This document shows positions 27,025-36,125 of a stretch of 64,000 bases of DNA, piece after piece. The translations under genes and the position numbers were made by a program. This DNA is from Paenibacillus tundrae (GTDB lineage Bacteria; Bacillota; Bacilli; Paenibacillales; Paenibacillaceae): assembly GCF_036884255.1 (NCBI RefSeq), contig NZ_CP145605.1, positions 1,426,001-1,490,000 of the forward strand, given 5' to 3'. The notes under the pieces are model-generated. The model made no database searches and was not told where the DNA came from. It saw only the letters and a program-made list of their open reading frames with translations. Position 1 is the stretch's first letter. Every line of letters starts with the position of its first letter.

Positions 27025-27243
27025 TGTATGGATGCTGATACGAGTAAACTAAATTCGCAAGCTGCCAGAAATGAGTTGCAAGTACGAACTTAAAGATTTC
27101 TTTAACTTTCACACAGGGGCTAATCCTCAATGATAGGCTAAAGTAGCTGTAAAAGCAACGAAGAGAATAATGTTTTCTAGGTTTTTATCTAATCGGAGTG
27201 GCTTAGTGTAAAGTTCAACCTATATAAGGAGGGAATTTTCAGA
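27025..27243. other. Upstream region of the SLH-C11 peptidase gene
   Basis: This A+T-rich stretch marks the change from the groESL region to the lower-G+C surface-protein island. No known riboswitch class could be matched to GCTAATCCTCAATGATAGGC and its surroundings. AAGGAGGG at the end is the ribosome site of the next gene. Confidence 0.35.
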
Positions 27244-28902
27244 TTGAAAGGTCGGAATGTAGTGAGTAGTATCCGAGGTTTAATCATTTTATTATTTTTG
27301 TTTCTTGCAACAACTTCATCAGCATCGGCACAAGATACACGCCATGCAGATGCGCTTAACCACTTGGGATTATTCAATGGAACGGAGAGTGGCTATGAAC
27401 TCTCGAGGGTGCCTACCAGAGCAGAAGCGCTGGTGATGATGCTTCGTCTGTGGGGTAAGGAAGAAGACGTTCAGAAAAACACCAACAAAAATCCATTTAA
27501 GGATACGGGTTGGGAAAGTTCCTATGTGTCGTTTGCCTATGCCAATGGCATTGTTAATGGAATCAGCGAGCATCATTTCGGAGGTAACCAACCAAGTTCT
27601 CTAAAGCAATATAGTGCAATGGTTTTAAGAGTTTTGGGATATTCAGAAACAAAGGGTGACTTTACATATGAAACTGCGGTTTCTTTCGCTTCAATCGTTT
27701 TAGGAATAGACCTTACAAAAGAAGTCGAGTTCAATCGGGGAACTCTTGCAAAAATAAGTAGCTATGTTTTAAACACCAGACCCAAAAATCAAATTGCAAC
27801 ACATGGTCAGATCCTTCGAGAGAAAGATGTGTTCACAACGCAAAGTTTAAACGAGGCAAGATCGATCTTGGAGCAGGATAAAAAATTGGATTCAACGACA
27901 ATTCTAATATATGCAATTGGTTCTGACCTTGAATCACAACAAGGCCAACTAACCAATGACTTGGAAGAAATGTATCGTGGTCAGCCAAACCAAAATACGA
28001 ACATCCTAATTCAAACAGGTGGAACGCTCAAATATCACAACAAATATATGACGGATGGAGCATCCGAACGTTTTGAAGTTAGCGATGGACGACTTAAAAA
28101 GCATCCAAGCCGCATCCAAACCGCTGCATCAGACCCTAAAACACTAAGGGATTTTCTTGTTTGGGGCAAAGCCGTTGCACCAAGTGAGCGTTATATACTT
28201 GTTTTATGGGATCACGGGTACGGTACAATGGGTGGCTTTGGTGCAGACGAGCTAAACGGACGAAAAACGATGAAGGTTTCGGAGCTTTCGAAGGCGATCG
28301 ATGCATCAGATATGTATTTCGACTTAATCGTCTTTGATGCATGTCTTATGGGCACAGTTGAAACGGCCTATTCGCTTAGAAACCATGGCAAGTATCTCAT
28401 CGCTTCTGAAGATTCAATCCCCGCAGCAGGATTGTACTATACCACATGGATCGGTGCGCTGGAGCGAAACCCACAAATTAGCTCGGAAAGATTAGGACGT
28501 TTAATTTTAGATTCTTTTACCCTTCATTCGGGGATTGAAGCTAGCATGCAGACAACAATGTCAATGATGAAGCTTTCTCAGGCTGAATCATTGGTTCATG
28601 CAATAGAAAATGCAGCATTTGATTTCTCACTTACAGACCTTGCAAAAAACTCTGATCTATTAGGCAAAAACGACGGAGTATTTGATCAATATGATCTTAT
28701 AGATCTAATGGGCAAATCATCAGAAGTTACTGCTGCTGCTCAAGCACTTGCCTTCGAAGTGAAAAATTCAGCAGGATTTAAAAATCGTAATGGTGTGGGT
28801 ATGTACGTTCCTAACAAAAAAATGGAACATGCAAATGAAATGAAAGAAGAACTAAAAGCCATGGGTCTTAGTTCAAAGTATCTAGAATCTATTTTTAACT
28901 AA
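27244..28902 (+). CDS. Secreted SLH-anchored clostripain-family (C11) cysteine peptidase
   Basis: A 552-residue exported protease. A signal peptide (about 1-30, LIILLFLFLATTSSASA) is followed by an SLH-like region (about 33-175). The clearest repeat there is NPFKDTGWESSYVSFAYANGIVNG; the flanking ones are degenerate. A C11 domain follows (about 215-545). The catalytic pair is His324 in LWDHGYG and Cys367 in VFDACLMG, the standard clan CD spacing. C11 enzymes usually cleave after basic residues and self-process. The start is TTG with AAGGAGGG about 11 nt upstream. It precedes the cohesin-dockerin operon by 401 nt and has its own terminator; it may process that operon's proteins, but this is only inferred from position. 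Confidence 0.88.
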   Translation: MKGRNVVSSIRGLIILLFLFLATTSSASAQDTRHADALNHLGLFNGTESGYELSRVPTRAEALVMMLRLWGKEEDVQKNTNKNPFKDTGWESSYVSFAYANGIVNGISEHHFGGNQPSSLKQYSAMVLRVLGYSETKGDFTYETAVSFASIVLGIDLTKEVEFNRGTLAKISSYVLNTRPKNQIATHGQILREKDVFTTQSLNEARSILEQDKKLDSTTILIYAIGSDLESQQGQLTNDLEEMYRGQPNQNTNILIQTGGTLKYHNKYMTDGASERFEVSDGRLKKHPSRIQTAASDPKTLRDFLVWGKAVAPSERYILVLWDHGYGTMGGFGADELNGRKTMKVSELSKAIDASDMYFDLIVFDACLMGTVETAYSLRNHGKYLIASEDSIPAAGLYYTTWIGALERNPQISSERLGRLILDSFTLHSGIEASMQTTMSMMKLSQAESLVHAIENAAFDFSLTDLAKNSDLLGKNDGVFDQYDLIDLMGKSSEVTAAAQALAFEVKNSAGFKNRNGVGMYVPNKKMEHANEMKEELKAMGLSSKYLESIFN

Positions 28903-28952
28903 AATGAGCCTTAAAGCTCAAATTAATTAAAATGTTTCCTAAATTCTTCATT

Positions 28953-28999
28953 AAGAGGTTCGCATAGGTTTACCAAACTTTTGCGGACTCTTTTTTTTT
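28953..28999 (+). terminator. Terminator of the C11 peptidase gene
   Basis: AAGAGGTTCGCA pairs with TGCGGACTCTT (G-T pair and one bulge), followed by T9. Confidence 0.75.
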
Positions 29000-29101
29000 G
29001 CAATTATGTTCACCAGTCTCGTCAAATTATGCTTCTTTCACGGATGATCACAGGCTCTTTAATGTAGTCTTTCTATGAAACTTAAAGTTTTCTTTATGTA
29101 A

Positions 29102-29146
29102 GACAGTTCCTGCAATTAATGATGATATGATATGAAAAGAACTGTC
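29102..29146 (+). promoter_or_regulatory. Palindrome around a putative -10 upstream of the surface operon
   Basis: GACAGTTC (29102-29109) and GAACTGTC (29139-29146) are perfect inverted arms flanking TATGAT (29126-29131), a possible -10. An operator for an unknown regulator is plausible. About 155 nt of leader would follow. Confidence 0.35.
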
Positions 29147-29303
29147 ACAATTTGTCGAACATGATGTATAAATGCTAATGCTTACACTGCCGATGCAGCA
29201 GGCGACAGCCGCCAAATTAGCGGATTTGAATTTGAAAATGTAACAAATGGATTGTAAGATGTTAGGTCAAAATGGCAAGCACGATGAACCGAGGAGGCAT
29301 TAC

Positions 29304-32300
29304 ATGAAGAAGATTTTAAGTTTGATGTTAGTCATTTCACTTCTGGCATCAGTAGCACCTGTTTATGCGAATGTGCCAACAGAGTACACCTATGTGTTCG
29401 GTGTGAAAACAGGAGGAAACGAAAATGGAGGAACAGATGATGATGTTCATATGGGCGTGAGTACCTATGAACCTGGGATAGCCTCTGATCATTACAGAGC
29501 ACTTGGCGCCGCTGGGGCTTGGTCTGATGTGCAACATACATTTAAATTGCAGAACATTCCACCATGGAGAATGAATGAACTGGTTTTTTGGCTGGTTGGC
29601 AGTGATGACTGGTACGGGGATTCTGTGGTTCTATGGCTTCCTACTATTAATGGGGGCATAAATCCAACACAGGCGAAGACCATTAAATTAAACACATGGA
29701 CAAAAGATCAGGGCAGACTTTATCGTGATATTTCAGATGTAACAAAACGGAAATTCACAGCTATGGGTAATGTTGATGTTGGTGGAGGAGAGTTCTACCT
29801 TGATACTAATTCATCAGGCTCTGAACTTGTAGAGTGGGACAAAAAGGTTAGAGATCAATATGGTGAATACGACATTATGCAATATGAAGATACTCCAGTG
29901 ATCAACTATACGGTTTCGGACGATGCTGTAGGTAGAGATTGGTTAACATTCGAAGAGCCAACCAAAACAAATAATTTCAAGTTAGATATTGACCGCAAAA
30001 AGCTTCACGATGCAATGGTTGCGCAGAATAAAGCGGAGATATCACTAACCTATAGGGTGGCGCTTCTTGCCCAGTCTACCAACGCTGAAAGCCTTGGAGG
30101 GACTTTTGCCCATACAACTTCAGGAAATCCCGAAGTTAAAACCTATTTAACAACAAAAATCGGGCAAGCGGATTACTATTATAAAGATGTTACATATACG
30201 TTCTATCGCAGCATCTATGACTTAGGCAATGAAAATATTTCGGAAACAGCTACGTTCTCGCATGCAGCTGACAATCGATATCTAAATCGAAAATTAACAG
30301 ATGTGAATATTACCGTTGACGCACTTTCAATTCATAGAAAAACGATGATAAAAGAAATTAAAGAAGAGCTTATTACTAATTTTCAGGCAACACCAGTGTT
30401 ATATCTTGGGAATAGCACTACAACACCACTTACTAATCTTACCATGACCAAACTATTGGGGGAGGATGGTAAACCTAATGGTACGCTTCAGTTTACGGGG
30501 AAAGTACCCATGGATGTTAGCGAAGTGGAGAGTGAGGGCATAAGGCTACAGCTTAATGATGTATCTACCTTTTTAACGAAAAATGGTGTAAATCAGCCAT
30601 ATTATTTGGAGAGACCCACACCAGAATCGAATTCAGCACAAAGTTTTTATTTTTCTACTCATAAAGTGGACACAAAAACACCAACGATCAGAATTACCGA
30701 TGAAAATGGACAGGATCTAACAGGACAAAATTCCATTCAAAATAATGTGAAAAAAGTGCATCAATTTTATATGGTGGCTAGCGAAACACTCTACCCTGAG
30801 GGGAATGTCGCTCACACCATCGATAATCAAAACTATTTGACATACGAGCTATACAAGAAAAATGGGGATGTCTATGAACCGACAACGACAAGAATAACCA
30901 ACTTTGACGGTTTAGGTAGCGCAACGAAAGTTACAGCACCTATTAGTACGGAGGTATTAAAAGGCGTTAGTACAAACTTAAGCCCAATTGATCCTACAGA
31001 GGGCGAATTCAAGCTTCGTTTGTATGGATGGGATAAAGCTGACAATTCACTTGGTGGAGATGCTGGATACTCAGAGATTGAACATATTAAATTAGATAAC
31101 CAGGCTCCGCGTGTAACGGTTCACGAAAGTGTAAAGCCGCAAGATGCACAGTCTCGTAAAAGAAATGACTATAGATTTGAAATGGAAGATTATCAACAAA
31201 GTAATGGCGGTTGGTCTAGAACGTATTATACGTTTATGAACGGTACGGATTCACCACCTAATACGCCTGTAGATGACATCAAACTTGGATCAGAAGAAAT
31301 TTCTTCCGTTCAAGGCAAGTGGGCATTTGTAGATTCAAAAGGTGAAAGTTCAACGGCTGTATTATCTGTTCCCAAAGGTGATAGCTTTGACGGTACTCTA
31401 TATTATTTCACAGTGGACTCATTAGGTAACGATTCAAGAAAAGAGCAAGCGTCAAAGTATTATACAAAAACAGTCCAGATCTTTAATGGTTCTGTTGCTG
31501 ACACCCTCATTACAAAGGATACAGGTTCACCAAATACACATTTTGATATCAAATTCGATGTAAGTAATTCCAATGTTGAAACGAGCTATAGATGGGTCTC
31601 TCATCCTCGTAATGGAACAAGCTTCACACAAAACTTTACTGTCTATGATGCAAGCGATGATGTTGGTGCAGCTGAGAAACGTAATAGCAGCGGAGCTGAA
31701 GTTTTGATGGACGGTAAATTTATACTTGAATATCGAGTTAAAGATAAACGCTCTGGCAATTCATTAGAATTTACTCGAGAGTTCACGTACGACAATAAAG
31801 CACCGGAAATTAGTTATATCGTTGGAAATCAGCATGATCATTTCAAGTCAACACATCAATTTAAAGTTAAAGTGACAGATGCAAGTGGTATTGCAAGTGC
31901 AAGTTATTATTTAGCTAAACCAGAAACAGAAACGAAGATTGAGAATACGCAAAATCATCCGCTAACACTGACAGCAAATAGTGAAGGTGTATTCGAAGTT
32001 GATCAAACATTAACAATGACAGGACTTCCTTCGGGTGCTTATAGCATTGTTGTTGTTGCGACGGATGTTCTTGGTAAGGAAAGTAAAAAGATTTCCCCGT
32101 ACTTTGGGATGAGGTCGGGACCTGCGACCATTGAGTCGTTAGCGCATGCTCAAGCAAAGACGCTAAACGGAATAGGTGCAACCAATGACGGAACATATAA
32201 GGTCGATGTTGTATTAAATGAACCCCATGTAGCTTGGACTTCTGAAAGTGCAACGAAATATCAAAATCCAGTCTATTATGCAACAATTGACGGGATGCCG

Positions 32301-35300
32301 ACAGATCAGGGTGTGTTAGTTCCAACTTTTACAGAGAGCAATAATTCAGGTGGTAAGTTTGCATTTACACTAGATACACCTGTGGCACTCAAAGAAGGGA
32401 TCAATACAATATATCTTCAATTTGGACTTTTAAATCACCCTGCTGACGAAAGGCCAGAGTTTTTAACAGAAACAAGACCTGTCAAAATCTTATATGATAG
32501 CCAGGCACCAACTTTTGAATTACCGGACTACAGCACCATTCAGCCAACCAACTCATCAGTAACGGCAAGAATAGTAGCTAATGATGTTGGGACAGGTATT
32601 TCAAAACTGACGGTTGAGCCAAAAGATCAGGACAAAATCACCGTTTCTCCATATACAAACGGTGCATTCACAGTAACTGTGAGCGAGAACGTTACAACAA
32701 ACCTGGTACTGTCTGACGAGCTTGGCAATCAGGTTTTAGTACCGATTTCAGTTTCGAATATTGACAAGGCAGTTCCGAATGCAATAGCATCCAGCGAAAT
32801 GGTAACCAATGGAGCAAGACAAGATGGCCGAATCACGGTCGATGTTTCAGACAAGAGTGACACAACTGTTTCATTCGCACTTATTAAAGATCCATCAGCC
32901 AGTCATATTCTTACTGAAGAAGATTATGAACTGTTTAATTCGAGTAAATCAGTAAAAATGCAAAGTAGTCAGCCCGTCGTTAATGGCGAAGGAAACAAAC
33001 AGACAACATATACGATTGATTTGAAAGGGCTAAGTGGCAACTATGCAATCGGGATTAAAGCAGCGGATAACTCAGGCAATATTACTGAAAAAGTATTCGT
33101 TGACTCCAGTGTGAATTTGGTGGATGCGGAGGCATCCATTGTAAGTGTTAACGCAAACCCTCAAATAACAAAAACGACTTCAACGGTTAATGTGACATTC
33201 AATGTTCCAGTAACAATCATGCCTAATGCACCAAATGAGGGTGATAAGGTGAATGAAATGGCAAGGTCGAACCAACTGTATACAGGGCTATTAACAACAT
33301 CTGTTGAGTATGCGATAGAACATGATCTTGTTATTCAGAACAATAACGAAATTAGTCTATATGTTCAGGATGAGGCTGGAAGGGATCGTGTTCTAAAATT
33401 CACACCTACTGTTGAATTCATTCAAGGATTTGAGATTACAGGAAATGTAGAAAAAAATGGAGTTCCTATTCAAAATGGAGGATTTATATCCTATACGGAA
33501 AGCGATAAGCTCACCTACGTGATTGATCCTAATCCTAATTATTCCGGACAATTTTTCTTTGTTGAGAATGCCGTATTGTCAGGATTAGAACTGAATGCGG
33601 AGCTAAGTGTAGTTGATCCTTCATTTACAGAGGTAGAAGGAAGAACAGCTTATTCCAAGCTTGTATTTGAAGCGCTAAGAGATGGGAAGACAACCAAGTC
33701 AGCTTACTTCGAGGTCTATACAACTGAGGGAGTTGAAGCTGATCGGATGGAAGATGCGTATGTTGCTATCTCAGTCGTTGATGAAACTGCAGCTGTTACT
33801 GATGTGGTGTATTCAACTACTGAGCCAACAAACCAAATTGTGAAGGCAGTACTTTCAATATCTGACCCGGAAAGCGGGATTATGAAACTGGAACGTTCAT
33901 ATGATGGGACAAACTTTGAGCAAATTGACTCCATTGCATCTCATACCGAAAGATTTGAACAGAATGCAACGGTATATTTCAAAGTAACGAACCAAGCGGG
34001 AATAGAAACAACCGTACCCGTTACAGTTTCAAATATAGATACAACGCCAGTTGAAGAAGACGTACACTTCAGGGTGGAATACACCTACGAAAACTATCTA
34101 GGGAATTGGGTTCCAATTCAAGATGGCAAGGCCTATAGAAGAGTAATGGCGACCATTAAGCCGATCAGTGATCAGAAAACTCTATCGATGACGAACAACA
34201 ATGCTTCATTTTCAAGAGTTCTAACTGAGGATGTTAATTCATTCACCTTTGAGTTTAGAGATCAGGCAGGAAACACAAATTCTCGTACGGTTAGCTATAA
34301 GCTTTTTGACAACACGATTGGTCAAACCTCTTATGTGTTATCCAACACAGCAAAGACGAATCAAAATATACATGCAACGATCACATTAACAGACGATTCA
34401 GGTGAAATATCATTTGCAGAGGTTAAGAAGGACGATGTCGTGTACCCACTCAAAGGTGAGCCACTGGAGAATGAATATGTCGTTGAACTGGATAGCTCAG
34501 GTATCTATTATGTGACAGCGTATGACTACGCAGGAAACAAGTGGGTCACTCCAATAACTGTCTCAAATATTAACAAAGTAGCGCCAGTTGCAACTGCGAG
34601 AGCGTACAGCACACTACCAACGGAGATTACTACACAAAGTGTAAATGTGGAGTTGACACAGTTTAGCAAAGATATCAATACAATTAGGGTCACAGGTGTT
34701 GAGCCAGTTGGCAGCTTGACCTATAAAGACATCGTTCACATCCCTGGTACTAAAGCAGTTCGCCTTAGAAAAAATGGTACAGTTACGATGTCCTTTGTCG
34801 ATGACTATGGTAACGAAGGTCATGAGATTATTACCGTTTCCAATATTGTATCTTCACCACCACAAGTTACCGCAACCGCAACATTAGCCAAAGATAAGTT
34901 AAGTGTTGATGTGTCATTTGACCAAATTCGGGATCGTGATGGCGTTCCGCTCGACATCCTTAGAAATATGAAAGATCTTACCGTTTCTTATAAAGGATAT
35001 GAATATGCACTTTCAACACCGGTTGAAAATGAAGATGGGGATGAGGTGTCTTATAAAGATACGGTCATCAATGTTAAAACGAATGGGGAGCATGTCTTCC
35101 AAGTTAGAGACAAAACAGGATTAACGCAAAAAATTCTACTAACGATTGAAGGAATTGAAGTAGGAGCACCAAAGATTAAAGAAATTCATTGGTCTTATAA
35201 ATATCTTGTGAAAAACGAAGCTGGTGAGTGGGTAGAACAGGATTATCAAAATAAGATTACGGTTGGCGTTGATACATCTGGAAAAGAAGAAGGATATGTT

Positions 35301-36122
35301 GTCGGAACGGATAAAAATCCAATAACAAACCAGGATGTCACTGTCACTGTAAACACGGACAAAGATACGAAATCTGTTGGAGGAAACGACGTTTGGGAAC
35401 TAGATAAGTCCATGAACTATAGCAACAATGGACTATATGTATTCAATCTTCAAGGAAGAACGGGAGAGCAGGCTTCGTATGGTGTTGACATAGGTCTGAT
35501 CGACAAAACAGCTCCGGAGTTAACACTTGAAAATGGCGAAGAGCTCATCTTCATTGAAGGAATGACTCCTCAAAAAGATGCTTCAATTGCCTATAATAAA
35601 TCGAAGCTTCTTGACTTTGAAGCATGGGATATGGTTGCAAATAAAAAGGTTGATTTAACTGACAAAGTTACCATCAACTACGATGTTGGCGGGCGAGTAT
35701 TTAATCCGGACAACATCTCGGCGAATGAATTTAATCGCTCTAATCCTTACTATATAGACTATACAGTAAGAGATGACGCAGGAAATCAAACGACTATTCG
35801 TCGTACAGTTCGTCTTGTAGGTCTTTATGACACCATAGCGCTTGTGAATGGGGTCATGCCTGACAGTTCAAATGTTGCAACGGTAATTGGAAACAAAGTT
35901 GAGATTTCACTGAAAAATTTTGCTGGAGTATCGTATGCACGTTATGAAAAAGGCAGTTTAACACAAGGTCAAATGAAAACAAAAGGAACGGTCCTGCGGG
36001 AGAAAAACGGAGTGTATACCATTGATAATGTCTCAAATGGTTGGTATACCATATATATTCAAACGGACAAGCGTGATTATTTCAATATTTCTGTATATGT
36101 TTCAAACAAAGGAGGGAAATAG
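29304..36122 (+). CDS. Giant secreted multi-module Ig-like protein (2272 aa)
   Basis: The first gene of the surface operon. A signal peptide (MKKILSLMLVISLLASVAPVYA) is followed by a region (about 24-130) with FGVKTGGNENGGTDDDVHM that faintly resembles a PLAT/LH2 beta-sandwich. Next come many beta-rich modules of about 90-200 residues. Their boundaries carry an NxAP-like or VSNI signature: DNQAP near 598, DNKAP 829, DSQAP 1065, NIDKAVP 1151, NIDTTP 1577, NINKVAP 1755, NIVSSPP 1847, IDKTAP 2065. These resemble bacterial Ig-like folds. There is no SLH, LPXTG, dockerin or catalytic motif that I can see, so anchoring and ligand are unknown. The start at 29304 has GAGGAGG 6 nt upstream. The stop lies 3 nt before the next gene. 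Confidence 0.8.
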   Translation: MKKILSLMLVISLLASVAPVYANVPTEYTYVFGVKTGGNENGGTDDDVHMGVSTYEPGIASDHYRALGAAGAWSDVQHTFKLQNIPPWRMNELVFWLVGSDDWYGDSVVLWLPTINGGINPTQAKTIKLNTWTKDQGRLYRDISDVTKRKFTAMGNVDVGGGEFYLDTNSSGSELVEWDKKVRDQYGEYDIMQYEDTPVINYTVSDDAVGRDWLTFEEPTKTNNFKLDIDRKKLHDAMVAQNKAEISLTYRVALLAQSTNAESLGGTFAHTTSGNPEVKTYLTTKIGQADYYYKDVTYTFYRSIYDLGNENISETATFSHAADNRYLNRKLTDVNITVDALSIHRKTMIKEIKEELITNFQATPVLYLGNSTTTPLTNLTMTKLLGEDGKPNGTLQFTGKVPMDVSEVESEGIRLQLNDVSTFLTKNGVNQPYYLERPTPESNSAQSFYFSTHKVDTKTPTIRITDENGQDLTGQNSIQNNVKKVHQFYMVASETLYPEGNVAHTIDNQNYLTYELYKKNGDVYEPTTTRITNFDGLGSATKVTAPISTEVLKGVSTNLSPIDPTEGEFKLRLYGWDKADNSLGGDAGYSEIEHIKLDNQAPRVTVHESVKPQDAQSRKRNDYRFEMEDYQQSNGGWSRTYYTFMNGTDSPPNTPVDDIKLGSEEISSVQGKWAFVDSKGESSTAVLSVPKGDSFDGTLYYFTVDSLGNDSRKEQASKYYTKTVQIFNGSVADTLITKDTGSPNTHFDIKFDVSNSNVETSYRWVSHPRNGTSFTQNFTVYDASDDVGAAEKRNSSGAEVLMDGKFILEYRVKDKRSGNSLEFTREFTYDNKAPEISYIVGNQHDHFKSTHQFKVKVTDASGIASASYYLAKPETETKIENTQNHPLTLTANSEGVFEVDQTLTMTGLPSGAYSIVVVATDVLGKESKKISPYFGMRSGPATIESLAHAQAKTLNGIGATNDGTYKVDVVLNEPHVAWTSESATKYQNPVYYATIDGMPTDQGVLVPTFTESNNSGGKFAFTLDTPVALKEGINTIYLQFGLLNHPADERPEFLTETRPVKILYDSQAPTFELPDYSTIQPTNSSVTARIVANDVGTGISKLTVEPKDQDKITVSPYTNGAFTVTVSENVTTNLVLSDELGNQVLVPISVSNIDKAVPNAIASSEMVTNGARQDGRITVDVSDKSDTTVSFALIKDPSASHILTEEDYELFNSSKSVKMQSSQPVVNGEGNKQTTYTIDLKGLSGNYAIGIKAADNSGNITEKVFVDSSVNLVDAEASIVSVNANPQITKTTSTVNVTFNVPVTIMPNAPNEGDKVNEMARSNQLYTGLLTTSVEYAIEHDLVIQNNNEISLYVQDEAGRDRVLKFTPTVEFIQGFEITGNVEKNGVPIQNGGFISYTESDKLTYVIDPNPNYSGQFFFVENAVLSGLELNAELSVVDPSFTEVEGRTAYSKLVFEALRDGKTTKSAYFEVYTTEGVEADRMEDAYVAISVVDETAAVTDVVYSTTEPTNQIVKAVLSISDPESGIMKLERSYDGTNFEQIDSIASHTERFEQNATVYFKVTNQAGIETTVPVTVSNIDTTPVEEDVHFRVEYTYENYLGNWVPIQDGKAYRRVMATIKPISDQKTLSMTNNNASFSRVLTEDVNSFTFEFRDQAGNTNSRTVSYKLFDNTIGQTSYVLSNTAKTNQNIHATITLTDDSGEISFAEVKKDDVVYPLKGEPLENEYVVELDSSGIYYVTAYDYAGNKWVTPITVSNINKVAPVATARAYSTLPTEITTQSVNVELTQFSKDINTIRVTGVEPVGSLTYKDIVHIPGTKAVRLRKNGTVTMSFVDDYGNEGHEIITVSNIVSSPPQVTATATLAKDKLSVDVSFDQIRDRDGVPLDILRNMKDLTVSYKGYEYALSTPVENEDGDEVSYKDTVINVKTNGEHVFQVRDKTGLTQKILLTIEGIEVGAPKIKEIHWSYKYLVKNEAGEWVEQDYQNKITVGVDTSGKEEGYVVGTDKNPITNQDVTVTVNTDKDTKSVGGNDVWELDKSMNYSNNGLYVFNLQGRTGEQASYGVDIGLIDKTAPELTLENGEELIFIEGMTPQKDASIAYNKSKLLDFEAWDMVANKKVDLTDKVTINYDVGGRVFNPDNISANEFNRSNPYYIDYTVRDDAGNQTTIRRTVRLVGLYDTIALVNGVMPDSSNVATVIGNKVEISLKNFAGVSYARYEKGSLTQGQMKTKGTVLREKNGVYTIDNVSNGWYTIYIQTDKRDYFNISVYVSNKGGK

Positions 36123-36125
36123 GCA

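Noticed and set aside
27025..27243. c-di-GMP (GEMM) riboswitch before the C11 peptidase
   Set aside because: A CACAGGGGCTAA-like start was noticed but the rest of the consensus does not follow.
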